This document shows positions 7,108-15,900 of a stretch of 18,692 nt of DNA, one piece after another. How positions within the stretch are numbered: position 1 is the stretch's first letter; every line of letters starts with the position of its first letter. The notes beneath the pieces are model-generated. The model saw only the letters and a program-made list of their open reading frames with translations. It searched no databases and was not told the DNA's origin. The translations under genes were made by a program, and so were the position numbers. Source of the DNA: CAYUNA01 sp047629355. Lineage in GTDB: Bacteria > Bacteroidota > Bacteroidia > Chitinophagales > Saprospiraceae. The DNA is taken from positions 1-18,692 of the forward strand of contig JBLHWU010000132.1 in assembly GCA_047629355.1 (NCBI GenBank), given 5' to 3'.

Positions 7108-9663
7108 TTACCGCACCACCACCACTTTCTTCGTCAAAATCTGCTCTTGTGACACAAACCGAACAATGTATTTTCCATTCGTCAAATTTGAAAAATCATG
7201 TACGATTGTCTGTTTTCCGGCAGAAAGTTTACCCGCTAAAATTGTTGCCACTTTCCGACCAGTAATATCAAAAAGTTCCAAAGTGCCCTCCGTCGTTTTT
7301 GGCAATTCTAATTCGATATTCGCTTGGTTTGAAATTGGATTAGGATTTATATTTAAAATAAAATCTGCTACTTTATCAATCTTCGTTATCGAAACAAAAT
7401 CCGTTAAATCAACTTTAAACATCGACCGTCCAAAAGTCGCTGCCAATAACGTCCGTGTACCCGCATGAAAATCTAAATCATTGACAACCGTCATCGGTAA
7501 ACTAGGTTCTAAAATCTCCCAAACTTCCCCGCCATCCGTCGTAAACCAAACACCTAAATCATTGGCAATAAAGTAAGTATCTGCATAATCTGGGTCAAGA
7601 ATGATATCGTTCACTGGAATTTCTGGAAGATTGCCAGAGATGTCTTCCCAGGTTTGACCACCATCTGTTGATTTTAAAACATGTGGCTGATACTCCAAAT
7701 ATCTGTAACCAGAAAGCGTCGCATATACCGTATTTTCATCCAATGGGTCAACCGCAATTTCTGTAATGTAACGGTTTGGCACACCATCTGAAATATTTGT
7801 AAAAATCGTCCCACCAATCGTCGAAACTTGAATATTCCCATCATCCGTCCCTACATAAATCACATCAGAATCTGAAGGCGCAACCGCAATTGCTGAAATC
7901 GTTCCAAACGAAGTCGCTCCACTTGGATGCTCTCCATCAGACAAATCCCCACTTATCACATCCCACGAAAATGCATGGTCGGTACTTCGGTATAATTTAT
8001 TAGCACCATAGTATAAAGTCTGCGGATTTGATGGATCAAAAACAACGGGTGTGTTCCAATTGTGGCGGTCGCCATCCTCTCCACCAAAAGCATATTCGTA
8101 ATTGTTGCCACCATTATCTGAGCGAAATAAATTACCAAATTGAAACTCCGCATAAGAGTAAGTATTGTCATTTGGATTCACCAAAACATGAAAACCATCA
8201 CCTCCTACAATGCGCTGAAATTCATCAATTTCCCCATCCAAAGTAACCACGGTACCATTGTCTTGTGCGCCTCCGTAGATGCGATTTGGTTGAGAATTAT
8301 CAATTTCGCATTCATAAAACTGCGTAATCGGCAACGTCTCCACATGCACCCAAGAATCCCCGCCGTCTTGCGAAATGTACACACCGCCGTCATTTCCAGA
8401 CACCATAAAATCAGGATTTTGCGGATGAATTTCCAACCCATGGTTGTCCACATGATTGTTTTCCGCAATTTGTTCCCATTCAACACCGCCGTCGGTTGAT
8501 TTCATCAAAATTTGTCCCAACAGATAGAGTTCATTGTCATCTACTGGCGAAACTCGAATGTTTCCAAAAAACCAACCAAAGGAAGCAAATACACCTTCGA
8601 CATCATAATCATCATCCACCTTTTGCCAAGCTGCCCCAGAATTAGTTGACCGATAAACGCCCTCAAAAACATTCGTAATTGGATTAGTCGTATAAGAAGC
8701 ATACACCAAACCCGATTGATTTTGCGCCATTGCCAAGCCAATTCGACCAATATTATTGTCATCAGAAGGCAAACCATTCGTCATTTCTTCCCAAGTATCA
8801 CCACCGTCTAATGACCGCCAAACGCCTGAAGTTGACCCACCATACGACCGTTGCCAAGGACGACGAACGCGTTCCCAAGTTGCTGCAAACATGATATTCG
8901 GAACAAATTTATCAATCACCACATCAATTACACTCGTCGAATCACTGATAAATAAAACTTGTTCCCAAGATGTGCCGCCGTCTGTCGTTCGATACAAACC
9001 ACGGTCATTATTCTTACCATATAAAGAACCTGCTGCTGCTGCAAATGCTCGATTTGGATTCGTTGGATGGATGGCCATTCGACCAATGTGTTGCGAATTT
9101 TCCAGCCCAACATGTGACCAAGTATCGCCGCCATTTGTGGTTTTATAAACTCCATTTCCAAAAAATGCCCCTGAAGTCGCCGAACCATTGGCTTCGCCCG
9201 TCCCGACATACATTATTTCTGGATTCGAGGGTGAAATTGCCATATCGCCAATCGAAGAAGCCGCTTGATTTTCAAAAATAGGTGCCCAAGTATCGCCTTT
9301 ATCCTCTGACTTCCAAATGCCGCCAACCGACGCTCCCACATATATAAGGTCTTCGTTGGTTGGATGCAAAACTACATCTGTGATTCGCCCGCCGACATTG
9401 ATTGGACCGGCCAATTCCCATTCATAACCGGTGCGACTTTCAACTGCTTGCTTCGCCATTTGCGTTTGCCGAACCGCTGACCGATAGGCTTCCATGTCAA
9501 AATGATTGTGCGGATAAGCACGTTGGTTGTACATCCAATCGAATGGCGTTTTTTCTTCTTCTTCGGGTTCTAATCCTGGCGTTTCTCGGCTTTCATTTTG
9601 GCAACTTTGAAATAAAATAAAGGAAAAAAAAAGCAATAATGAGAGTTTGGACAGTTGATTCAT
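7108..9663 (-). CDS. Secreted BNR/Asp-box repeat protein with type IX secretion sorting domain
   Basis: 851 aa. The N-terminal hydrophobic leader ends FQSC (Cys21), a slightly atypical lipobox, followed by an acidic linker (EPEEEE). Residues about 80-750 form WD40/YVTN/sortilin-like beta-propellers with about twelve Asp-box motifs of the S/T-x-D/N-x-G-x-x-W type. They are near residues 119, 175, 226, 284, 339, 389, 430, 515, 560, 614, 665 and 708 (for example KSTDGGQTWEDI, RSLDGGDTWEEM). Residues about 767-851 are a type IX secretion C-terminal domain (NINPNPISNQANIEL, LFDITGRKV, LTNGKYIVRF, KKVVVVR). Such propellers occur in sialidases, GH74 enzymes and sortilin/VPS10 proteins. I see no enzyme signature, so a surface-exposed or secreted binding or degradative role is inferred. 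Flanking genes are unrelated. Confidence 0.85.
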   Translation of the reverse strand: MNQLSKLSLLLFFSFILFQSCQNESRETPGLEPEEEEKTPFDWMYNQRAYPHNHFDMEAYRSAVRQTQMAKQAVESRTGYEWELAGPINVGGRITDVVLHPTNEDLIYVGASVGGIWKSEDKGDTWAPIFENQAASSIGDMAISPSNPEIMYVGTGEANGSATSGAFFGNGVYKTTNGGDTWSHVGLENSQHIGRMAIHPTNPNRAFAAAAGSLYGKNNDRGLYRTTDGGTSWEQVLFISDSTSVIDVVIDKFVPNIMFAATWERVRRPWQRSYGGSTSGVWRSLDGGDTWEEMTNGLPSDDNNIGRIGLAMAQNQSGLVYASYTTNPITNVFEGVYRSTNSGAAWQKVDDDYDVEGVFASFGWFFGNIRVSPVDDNELYLLGQILMKSTDGGVEWEQIAENNHVDNHGLEIHPQNPDFMVSGNDGGVYISQDGGDSWVHVETLPITQFYECEIDNSQPNRIYGGAQDNGTVVTLDGEIDEFQRIVGGDGFHVLVNPNDNTYSYAEFQFGNLFRSDNGGNNYEYAFGGEDGDRHNWNTPVVFDPSNPQTLYYGANKLYRSTDHAFSWDVISGDLSDGEHPSGATSFGTISAIAVAPSDSDVIYVGTDDGNIQVSTIGGTIFTNISDGVPNRYITEIAVDPLDENTVYATLSGYRYLEYQPHVLKSTDGGQTWEDISGNLPEIPVNDIILDPDYADTYFIANDLGVWFTTDGGEVWEILEPSLPMTVVNDLDFHAGTRTLLAATFGRSMFKVDLTDFVSITKIDKVADFILNINPNPISNQANIELELPKTTEGTLELFDITGRKVATILAGKLSAGKQTIVHDFSNLTNGKYIVRFVSQEQILTKKVVVVR

Positions 9664-9713
9664 ACTAGTTTTTATTTGACAACGATTTCTGAAATTTCTC
9701 TTTTATGAAGGTT

Positions 9714-9742
9714 TAAAAGTAGTTAACTTTTTCAAATCCAAA
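9714..9742 (-). promoter_or_regulatory. Possible promoter of the BNR-repeat gene
   Basis: On the minus strand TTTG (9739-9742) is followed after 17 nt by TACTTTTA (9714-9721). This is close to the Bacteroidota sigma-A pattern TTTG-N17-23-TAnnTTTG, with the last base of the -7 box off. The implied start lies about 44 nt before the ATG at 9663. Confidence 0.3.
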
Positions 9743-9802
9743 TAAAAAATTCCTTTTGAAGTCTGGAAATTGCCAATAAATTACAATTTGTAAACAAAAA
9801 TG

Positions 9803-9810
9803 TAGCTTTG
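9803..9810 (+). promoter_or_regulatory. Possible -7 promoter box of the pxp operon
   Basis: TAGCTTTG matches the Bacteroidota -7 consensus TAnnTTTG exactly. It lies 10 nt before the pxpA ATG, which would give an almost leaderless mRNA. The nearest TTTG upstream (9787-9790) is only 12 nt away, too close for a normal -33 box, so the call is tentative. Confidence 0.35.
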
Positions 9811-9820
9811 CCTAAAAAAA

Positions 9821-10549
9821 ATGACCAACATCGACATCAACTGCGATATGGGCGAAAGTTTCGGGCAGTTTAAAATTGGCAATGACGACGCCCTATTCCC
9901 GTTTATTCAGTCCTGCAATATCGCTTGTGGTTTTCATGGTGGCGACCCCTTACATATTGAAAATACAATAAAAAAAGCCGTAAAATATGGGCTTAAAATT
10001 GGCGCGCATCCCTCCTACCCTGATTTAGCAGGTTTCGGACGTCGAAAAATGACCATTGAAAAAGCGGAGTTGAAAGCCATTTTAAAATATCAAGTTGCTG
10101 CGGTGAAAGGGATGACGGAAAGTCTTGGTGGACGATTGAGTTATGTAAAACCGCATGGCGCATTGTACAATACCGCCGCTAATAGTGAGGAAGAAACATT
10201 GATTATTATGGAAGCTCTTCATGAAATTGACGCTAATTTGAAATTGATGGGATTGGCGGGAAGTACGATGGAAAAAATGGCTTCGGAGCGGCAGTTTCCG
10301 TTCATTGCCGAAGCATTTGGCGATAGAAAATATACGGATGATGGTCGGCTGATGTCCCGTTCTATAACAGGTGCCGTTATTGAAAATGCGGAAGAAGCTG
10401 TAGCACAAATTTGGTCAATTTCGCAGAAGCAACAGCTGATTTCGGAAAGTGGAAAAGTACTCCCAATTGTGGCGCAGAGTATTTGCATTCATGGAGATAA
10501 TGTGGGGGCGTTGGAGATTTTAAAGGTATTAGAGAAGAAAAAATCATAG
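9821..10549 (+). CDS. pxpA: 5-oxoprolinase (ATP-hydrolysing) subunit PxpA, LamB/YcsF family
   Basis: 242 aa, the normal family length. PxpA works with PxpB and PxpC in the cytoplasm to open 5-oxoproline to L-glutamate at the cost of ATP, a repair and salvage step for spontaneously cyclised glutamine and glutamate. Family landmarks are all present: DINCDMGESFG (5-15), IACGFHGGDP (34-43), GAHPSYPDLAGFGRR (61-75), VKPHGALYN (109-117), EAFGDRKYTDDGRLMSR (164-180) and ICIHGDN (221-227). No signal peptide. The ATG follows an A-run and the first conserved block begins at residue 5, which fixes the start. It is first of three pxp genes on the plus strand, but the 278-nt gap to pxpB is filled by a hairpin-rich repeat, unlike the tight spacing usual for this operon. 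Older annotations call the family lactam utilisation protein LamB. Confidence 0.95.
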   Translation: MTNIDINCDMGESFGQFKIGNDDALFPFIQSCNIACGFHGGDPLHIENTIKKAVKYGLKIGAHPSYPDLAGFGRRKMTIEKAELKAILKYQVAAVKGMTESLGGRLSYVKPHGALYNTAANSEEETLIIMEALHEIDANLKLMGLAGSTMEKMASERQFPFIAEAFGDRKYTDDGRLMSRSITGAVIENAEEAVAQIWSISQKQQLISESGKVLPIVAQSICIHGDNVGALEILKVLEKKKS

Positions 10550-10560
10550 TTAAAATTAAA

Positions 10561-10767
10561 GTAACTACTCAGGTCTTATTTTGGGGAGTTTGAGGGAAGA
10601 GTTTGGGCAATAAGCCCAAATTCTTCCCTCAAAAACACCCAGCCCGCCGCCTTCGGCGGCGGGGGAGGAGGCTCAGGGGAGAGAAAAATTGGATTTTTTT
10701 TTATAAAAATCCAATTTTCCTCTCCCCTAAAACCCCTTTGTCAAATACAAAGTACCTGAGTAGTTAC
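10561..10767. repeat. MITE-like hairpin-rich element inside the pxp operon (full copy)
   Basis: Perfect 14-bp terminal inverted repeats, GTAACTACTCAGGT (10561-10574) and its complement (10754-10767), enclose three internal stem-loops. Arms 10589-10608 and 10614-10633 pair with one wobble. A GC-rich stem at 10643-10663 is capped by a C(TTCG)G tetraloop. Arms 10675-10698 and 10705-10728 form a third near-perfect hairpin. There is no ORF inside. The first 36 nt recur at 11578 with two mismatches, showing it is a dispersed repeat. AT-rich flanks (ATTAA on both sides) could be a target-site duplication, but this is weak. Confidence 0.8.
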
Positions 10768-10772
10768 TAATT

Positions 10773-10805
10773 AAATCATGGTGATTTTAAAAATCACCAT
10801 GATTT
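10773..10805. repeat. Perfect 15-bp hairpin just upstream of pxpB
   Basis: Arms AAATCATGGTGATTT (10773-10787) and its exact complement (10791-10805) flank a 3-nt loop, ending 22 nt before the pxpB ATG. With no T-run it is not a standard terminator. It might slow translation initiation of pxpB, act as an operator, or be another small dispersed palindrome like that at 6671-6701. Confidence 0.6.
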
Positions 10806-10827
10806 CTGAACTAACAACTAACTGTAA

Positions 10828-11547
10828 ATGAATATCAAGTTTCTACCCTACGGCAATCGCGCAATCTTAATAAATTTTGAGCAAAAAATATCATCTGCCA
10901 TCAATCATCAAGTGACTTGGTTAGCCACTCAAATCGAAGCAGCTCGATTTGCGGGTATAGAATTTTGTATTCCAGCGTATTGTTCTTTAACGGTAGGTTT
11001 TGACTTAAAAAAAACGGATTATCCTTCCGTTGTAAAAATTATCAAACAGCTTATTTCTAAATATAAAGACAATTTTAAACAGGAAATTCCAAAAAAAGAA
11101 ATAGCTCCTATTGTTAAAATCCCCGTTTGTTATCATGAAGATTTTGCGCCTGATTTAATTGAAGTCAGCAAACAAACAGGACTTTCTATTGCAAAAATCA
11201 TTACATTGCATACGGCTCAAACCTACCACGTTTTCATGCTTGGTTTTTTACCTGGTTTTCCCTATTTGGGTGTTTTACCAAAGGAATTATCGGTCAAACG
11301 GAAAGCGACGCCACGGCTGAAAGTACCTGCTCGATCAGTTGGATTGGCTGGTTTGCAAACGGGAATTTATCCTTCGGATGCGCCAGGAGGTTGGCAAATA
11401 ATTGGTCAGACGCCGTTGGCTGTTTTTATAGAAAAAGCGGACAATCCTTTTTTATTGAAAGCAGGTGATCAGGTACAATTTCATGCAATTTCAAAAGAGG
11501 AATTTTTGGTTTCATTAGAATCAGGACTTGTGCAAAATACATTGTAA
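10828..11547 (+). CDS. pxpB: 5-oxoprolinase subunit PxpB (KipI-like)
   Basis: 239 aa. Forms the PxpB-PxpC part of ATP-dependent 5-oxoprolinase. Family landmarks: the N-terminal MNIKFLPYGNRAILINF, VCYHEDFAPDL (100-110), HTAQTYHVFMLGFLPGFPYLG (128-148) and the C-terminal block PRLKVPARSVGLAGLQTGIYP (162-182) followed by DAPGGWQIIGQTP (184-196). Length and domain order are typical (AHS1/KipI domain). No signal peptide. The same family contains Bacillus KipI, an inhibitor of a sporulation kinase, and the N-terminal part of urea amidolyase; the pxpA and pxpC neighbours make 5-oxoprolinase the right call. Repeats lie on both sides, so transcription through from pxpA would have to cross several strong hairpins. 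Confidence 0.93.
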   Translation: MNIKFLPYGNRAILINFEQKISSAINHQVTWLATQIEAARFAGIEFCIPAYCSLTVGFDLKKTDYPSVVKIIKQLISKYKDNFKQEIPKKEIAPIVKIPVCYHEDFAPDLIEVSKQTGLSIAKIITLHTAQTYHVFMLGFLPGFPYLGVLPKELSVKRKATPRLKVPARSVGLAGLQTGIYPSDAPGGWQIIGQTPLAVFIEKADNPFLLKAGDQVQFHAISKEEFLVSLESGLVQNTL

Positions 11548-11577
11548 GCACCTTAACAAAAGTTTCCTAAGTAACGG

Positions 11578-11665
11578 GTAACTACTCCAGTCTTATTTTG
11601 GGGAGTTTGAGGGGAGAGGAAAATTGGTTTTTACAAGACCATTTTTAGCACTCAAACTCCCTCTA
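11578..11665. repeat. Shortened copy of the hairpin-rich element between pxpB and pxpC
   Basis: The first 36 nt (GTAACTACTC... through GGGAGTTTGAGGG) match the left end of the element at 10561 with two mismatches. The right terminal repeat (ACCTGAGTAGTTAC) is missing. A different fold is left: GGGAGTTTGAG (11601-11611) pairs perfectly with 11651-11661, and an inner AAAATTGGT/ACCATTTTT pair sits within it. It ends about 40 nt before the preferred pxpC start. Confidence 0.7.
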
Positions 11666-11703
11666 ACAAAAATTCTATGAAGTCAATAATATCCTTAAAT
11701 TTC

Positions 11704-12579
11704 ATGACCAAACCAACCATTTTTCATTGCCAAAAGGCAGGACTATTAACTACCGTACAAGACGGTGGACGCATTGGTTTCCAAGCATTTGGCGTGCCCG
11801 TTGCTGGTGTTATGGATAGCGTTTCCGCAAAAATTGCTAATGAATTGGTGGGTAATCTTTCGGATGCACCCATTTTAGAAATAACGTTATTTGGTCCTGC
11901 TTTAAAAATAGAAGGAGCAGCAATTATTGCGTTATCAGGAGCAGATTTGACTGCACGAATTAATGGAAACCGATTGCCGCTTTATGAATCAATTTTATTA
12001 AAAGACGGTGATATTATTTCTTTTGGGAAACCTAAAAATGGCTGCCGTGCCTACCTTGCAATTGCTGGAGATTGGCAGGTTGAAAAATGGCTAAATAGTG
12101 CAAGTGCAGCTTCTCAAAATGTTGAAACTTTGACGCCTGACAGTATTTTAAAAAAAGGCAGTCAATTGAAAATCCAACCCAATTTATCATTTTCAAAAAA
12201 GATTTATCCAAGGGAATTGGGACCGAAGTTTCCAGATTTAATTAGAGTTCGAGTAATGCCGGGACCAGAGTTTTCACTATTTTCAAAAACAATCATTGAC
12301 CATTTTTTTGGCAAAATCCATCACATTAGTTCACAATACAATCGAATGGGCATTCGGTTGGTCGAAAAGTTGTTAGATTTTCAGCCGACGCAAGAATTAA
12401 TTTCAAGCGGTCTTGTTATAGGAACGATTCAAGTAACGAATTCTGGGCAACCGATTATTTTGATGCGTGATGCCCAGACTACGGGTGGATATTGGCGGAT
12501 TGGGAACGTGATTTCCGAAGATTTGAATAAGCTCGCGCAAGTAACAGCTGGGGATGGAATCTGGCTTTCATTAGTTTGA
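11704..12579 (+). CDS. pxpC: 5-oxoprolinase subunit PxpC (biotin-dependent carboxyltransferase-like domain)
   Basis: 291 aa from ATG 11704. An in-frame ATG at 11677 would add nine residues (MKSIISLNF), but family members begin shortly before the GLLTTVQDGGR block, so the second Met is preferred. Further landmarks: AFGVPVAGVMDSVSAKIANEL, LEITLFGPALKIEGAA, ALSGADLTARING, CRAYLAIAG, VRVMPGPEFSLF, SQYNRMGIRL, SSGLVIGTIQV and the C-terminal RDAQTTGGYWRIGNVISED. With PxpA and PxpB it makes the ATP-dependent 5-oxoprolinase that turns 5-oxoproline into glutamate. The AHS2 domain is also found in urea amidolyase, hence the frequent allophanate hydrolase subunit 2 misnomer. Slightly shorter than many homologues but all blocks are present. 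It ends the operon; no transporter gene follows. Confidence 0.93.
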   Translation: MTKPTIFHCQKAGLLTTVQDGGRIGFQAFGVPVAGVMDSVSAKIANELVGNLSDAPILEITLFGPALKIEGAAIIALSGADLTARINGNRLPLYESILLKDGDIISFGKPKNGCRAYLAIAGDWQVEKWLNSASAASQNVETLTPDSILKKGSQLKIQPNLSFSKKIYPRELGPKFPDLIRVRVMPGPEFSLFSKTIIDHFFGKIHHISSQYNRMGIRLVEKLLDFQPTQELISSGLVIGTIQVTNSGQPIILMRDAQTTGGYWRIGNVISEDLNKLAQVTAGDGIWLSLV

Positions 12580-12979
12580 TTTTTACATATTTAAAAAAAT
12601 TGGAATCCTTTTTGCCTACCCTCAGTAGGTCGTTTATATAGAAAACTATGTTAATTTCAACAAAAAAGCTATATTTGCGCTGCTATTTAAAAGAGGTCTT
12701 TATTTACTGAAAATTGAATGGCGTTTGTAGCTGATTGTCAATTGATTATAAACAAGATTGGCAATAGTTGTACATTCGTAAATTCTGGCAGGTAGAGGAT
12801 TATAGACATTAGTTATTAAATTTTTTGGATAAAAAGTAGACATTTCACGTTTGGATTTATCATTATTTTCAAATATCCCATTGTTTCAATATCTCGATTA
12901 TATAACACTATTTTTATAACTCGTCTTATCTGTATTTTTTTCTAACGCATTTTTTATTATTTTTTAAAACTTTGTTACC
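12580..12979. other. 400-nt intergenic region upstream of secDF
   Basis: AT-rich and without a convincing gene. A short hairpin (CCTAC-CCTCA-GTAGG) lies near 12615-12629 without a T-run. A good -7 box lies at 12670-12677, which would leave a secDF leader of about 300 nt. A 25-codon frame at 12718-12795 is present but has no supporting features. The last 100 nt are T-rich. Confidence 0.5.
12670..12677 (+). promoter_or_regulatory. Possible -7 promoter box of secDF
   Basis: TATATTTG matches the Bacteroidota TAnnTTTG consensus exactly. No good TTTG is seen at the expected distance upstream, so the pairing is incomplete. If used, the secDF mRNA would carry a leader of about 300 nt. Confidence 0.3.
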
Positions 12980-15900
12980 ATGCAAGGAAAAGGTGTTATT
13001 AAGTTTTTCTTGGTAGTCATGACTATTGTCGCTTTGGTGCAATATTTTTTCATCGTTCCTACGAATACAGTAGAAGAAAACGCTGAAGAATATGCACTAA
13101 AAATGGGCAGTAAGGATGGCACTCAAGCAGAACGCGCGGCATATAAGAATGCCCGTACAGGATTCCTAGACTCTATGTCTAGTGAGAAGATTCTTTCGAT
13201 TCCCTTGATTAAGGATTATACTTATCAAGAATTGAAAGCACAACAACTCAACTTAGGGCTTGACCTTAAAGGAGGAATGAGTGTTGTATTGCAAGTAGAT
13301 TTACGAGCGTTTATTGAAGCGCTAACAAATAGCAAAGACCCGAAACTTATAAGTGCGTTAAATATAGCAACTCAAAACCTTAAAAATGCTCAAGCAGATT
13401 ATGTTACTTTATTTGGTGACGCTTGGTCTGAGCAAGAAGGTGATAAAACATTGTATGCTCTTTTCCGAAAGAATGATTCTTTCTCAGAAAAGTACAATTT
13501 AAATAATACAAGTACGGACGGCGACATCGTGCGAGCGATTCGCGAAGAAGCAGATGAAACGGTTGATTTGACATTTAAAATGTTGAAACAACGGATTGAT
13601 AAAATGGGTGTAGCACAACCAAATGTAACTTTGGATGACGCTCGTGACCTCATTGTAGTTGAATTGCCAGGTATTGACAATCCACAACGGGCGCGTAAAA
13701 TCTTACAGGCAACTGCGAAATTAGAATTTTGGAAAGTCTTTCGAACAAATGATGCTTCTCCAAATATCTTGCAAGCATTGGATGCTGTAAACACGAAGTT
13801 GAAATCTTTAGACCCATCTTATGCAGATGCAACTAAAGAAATCTTTCGAATTGATACAATTGCCGCAGTAGTTGATTCTCTAGGAAATGAGGTAACTGCA
13901 GCTCGTGTAGACACTACTTATAACGAAGCAATTGCAACGGGTGGTCCTCTTTTTGATATTTTGAGTTTGGCAAATACTGGCGGTGCAACTGTCGGTTATG
14001 CAGACAAAAATAAGCGAAAAGCAGTAACTGCTATCCTAGCAAAAGAAGAAGTAAAGACTTTATTGCCGTCAAATTTGAGATTGTTATGGGGTCGAAATCC
14101 TGTAAATTTCAATTTGACAGAAGATAACGTAGATGATACACCGCGTTATGCTTTGTATGCTTTGAATGTTGGAAATACAGGTGAATCTCCATTGCAGGGT
14201 GACTTGATAACAGGTGCTTCGGCGCAGTTGGATGCACAAGCGGGTGAAATGGCGGTTAGCTTGTCCATGAATCAAAAAGGTGCGCAAGTTTGGAGTCGAT
14301 TGACCAATGAAGCGTATTCTGACCAAAACCGTCAGATTGCGATTGTATTGGACGACGAAGTAGTTTCTGCTCCGACGGTAAACTCTCCAATTAACGATGG
14401 TCGTTCTTCGATTTCTGGTAATTTTACTGCACAGGAAGCGGGTGACTTGGCGAACATTTTGGAGATTGGTAAATTGCCAGCAGGTACACAAATCATTCAG
14501 GATAATATTGTTGGACCTTCTTTGGGTGCAGACAATATTAGCCGTTCTATCAGTGCGATGGTTGGTGGTTTGTTATTGGTATTGGTTTTTATGATTGCTT
14601 ATTATGGTTCAGCGGGTATCGTTTCGATTATCGCGTTGTTTATGAATCTGTTCTTCATCTTTGGTGCTTTGGCATCTTTGGGAACGGTTTTAACTGTACC
14701 AGGTATTGCAGGTATCATCTTAACGATTGGTATGGCGGTGGATGCGAACGTAATCATTTACGAACGTATTCGGGAAGAATTGCGAGAAGGTAAGTCTTTG
14801 CGCATGGCTGTCCACGATGGTTTTAGCAACTCTTATTCAGCGATTATTGATGCCAACGTTACCACGATTTTGGTAGCAATGGTTCTATACTATTTCGGTT
14901 TGGGTCCAATTAAAGGATTTGCTGCCGTATTGATGGTGGGTGTATTTTGCTCTGTTTTTACTGCCGTATTGGTTGGTCGTTTAATTATCGACTGGTGGAT
15001 AGGTAAAGGCAATAACTTGACGTTCTGGACTGGATTTTCTAAAAATGCCTTTTCAGGTTTGACAATAGATTGGTTGGGTAAGCGAAAAACTGCTTATGTA
15101 ATTTCTTCCGTAATTATCTTATTGGGCGTTGGTTCTATGTTGATGCGTGGCTTCGACTTGGGCGTTGATTTCCAAGGGGGTTACTCTTATAATGTAGAAT
15201 TTGCGGAAGGTACCGCACCAGATGCAGAGGCAGTGCGACAAGCATTGGCAGGACCATTTGGTTCTACACCAACCGTAAAATCTGTTGATGGTAGTACTAC
15301 TTTGAACATCCTTACCAGCTACATGATTGATAGCGATGCGAAAGATGCGTCAAGCCAAGTAATTGGTAAGTTGCACGAAGGTATCAACGCTGTTGCAGGT
15401 GGAAAAGTCAACTTAACAGAATTCAGTGATGCTAGCGGAAAAGGTACACACATCACCGCTTCGAGTAAAGTAGGTCCGACGATTGCGGATGATATCAAAA
15501 CAAGTTCTTTGTACGCAGCGATATTCTCGTTGTTGTTGATTTTCTTGTATATCTTCATTCGATTTAGCAAGTGGCAATACTCTTTGGGAGCGGTTGCAGC
15601 TTTGTTTCATGATGTTTTAGTGGTACTTGGTATCTTCTCGTTGTTACATGGTTTTATGCCATTTACAATGGAAATCGACCAAGCATTCATCGCAGCGATT
15701 TTGACCGTGATTGGTTACTCGATTAATGATACCGTGGTCGTGTTTGACCGAGTACGTGAATTTATGGGTATCTACACGGGCTTAAGCAAAGAAGAAATCA
15801 TCAACAAAGCGATTAACTCAACAGTTTCTCGTACCGTCATCACGTCTTTGACGACGATGTTTGTGGTGTTGATTTTGTTTGTCTTCGGTGGTGGAAGTAT

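Noticed and set aside
8756..9148. 130-codon plus-strand frame opposite the BNR-repeat gene, and similar long antisense frames elsewhere
   Set aside because: They mirror the codon pattern of well-supported genes on the other strand and show no domain features.
10828..12579. Allophanate hydrolase or urea carboxylase subunits
   Set aside because: The AHS1/AHS2 domains sit next to pxpA and no amidase or biotin carboxylase domain is present, so 5-oxoprolinase fits better.
12718..12795. 25-codon frame in the secDF leader as an arrest or leader peptide
   Set aside because: It is short, has no hydrophobic targeting segment, no recognisable arrest motif and no evidence of translation.
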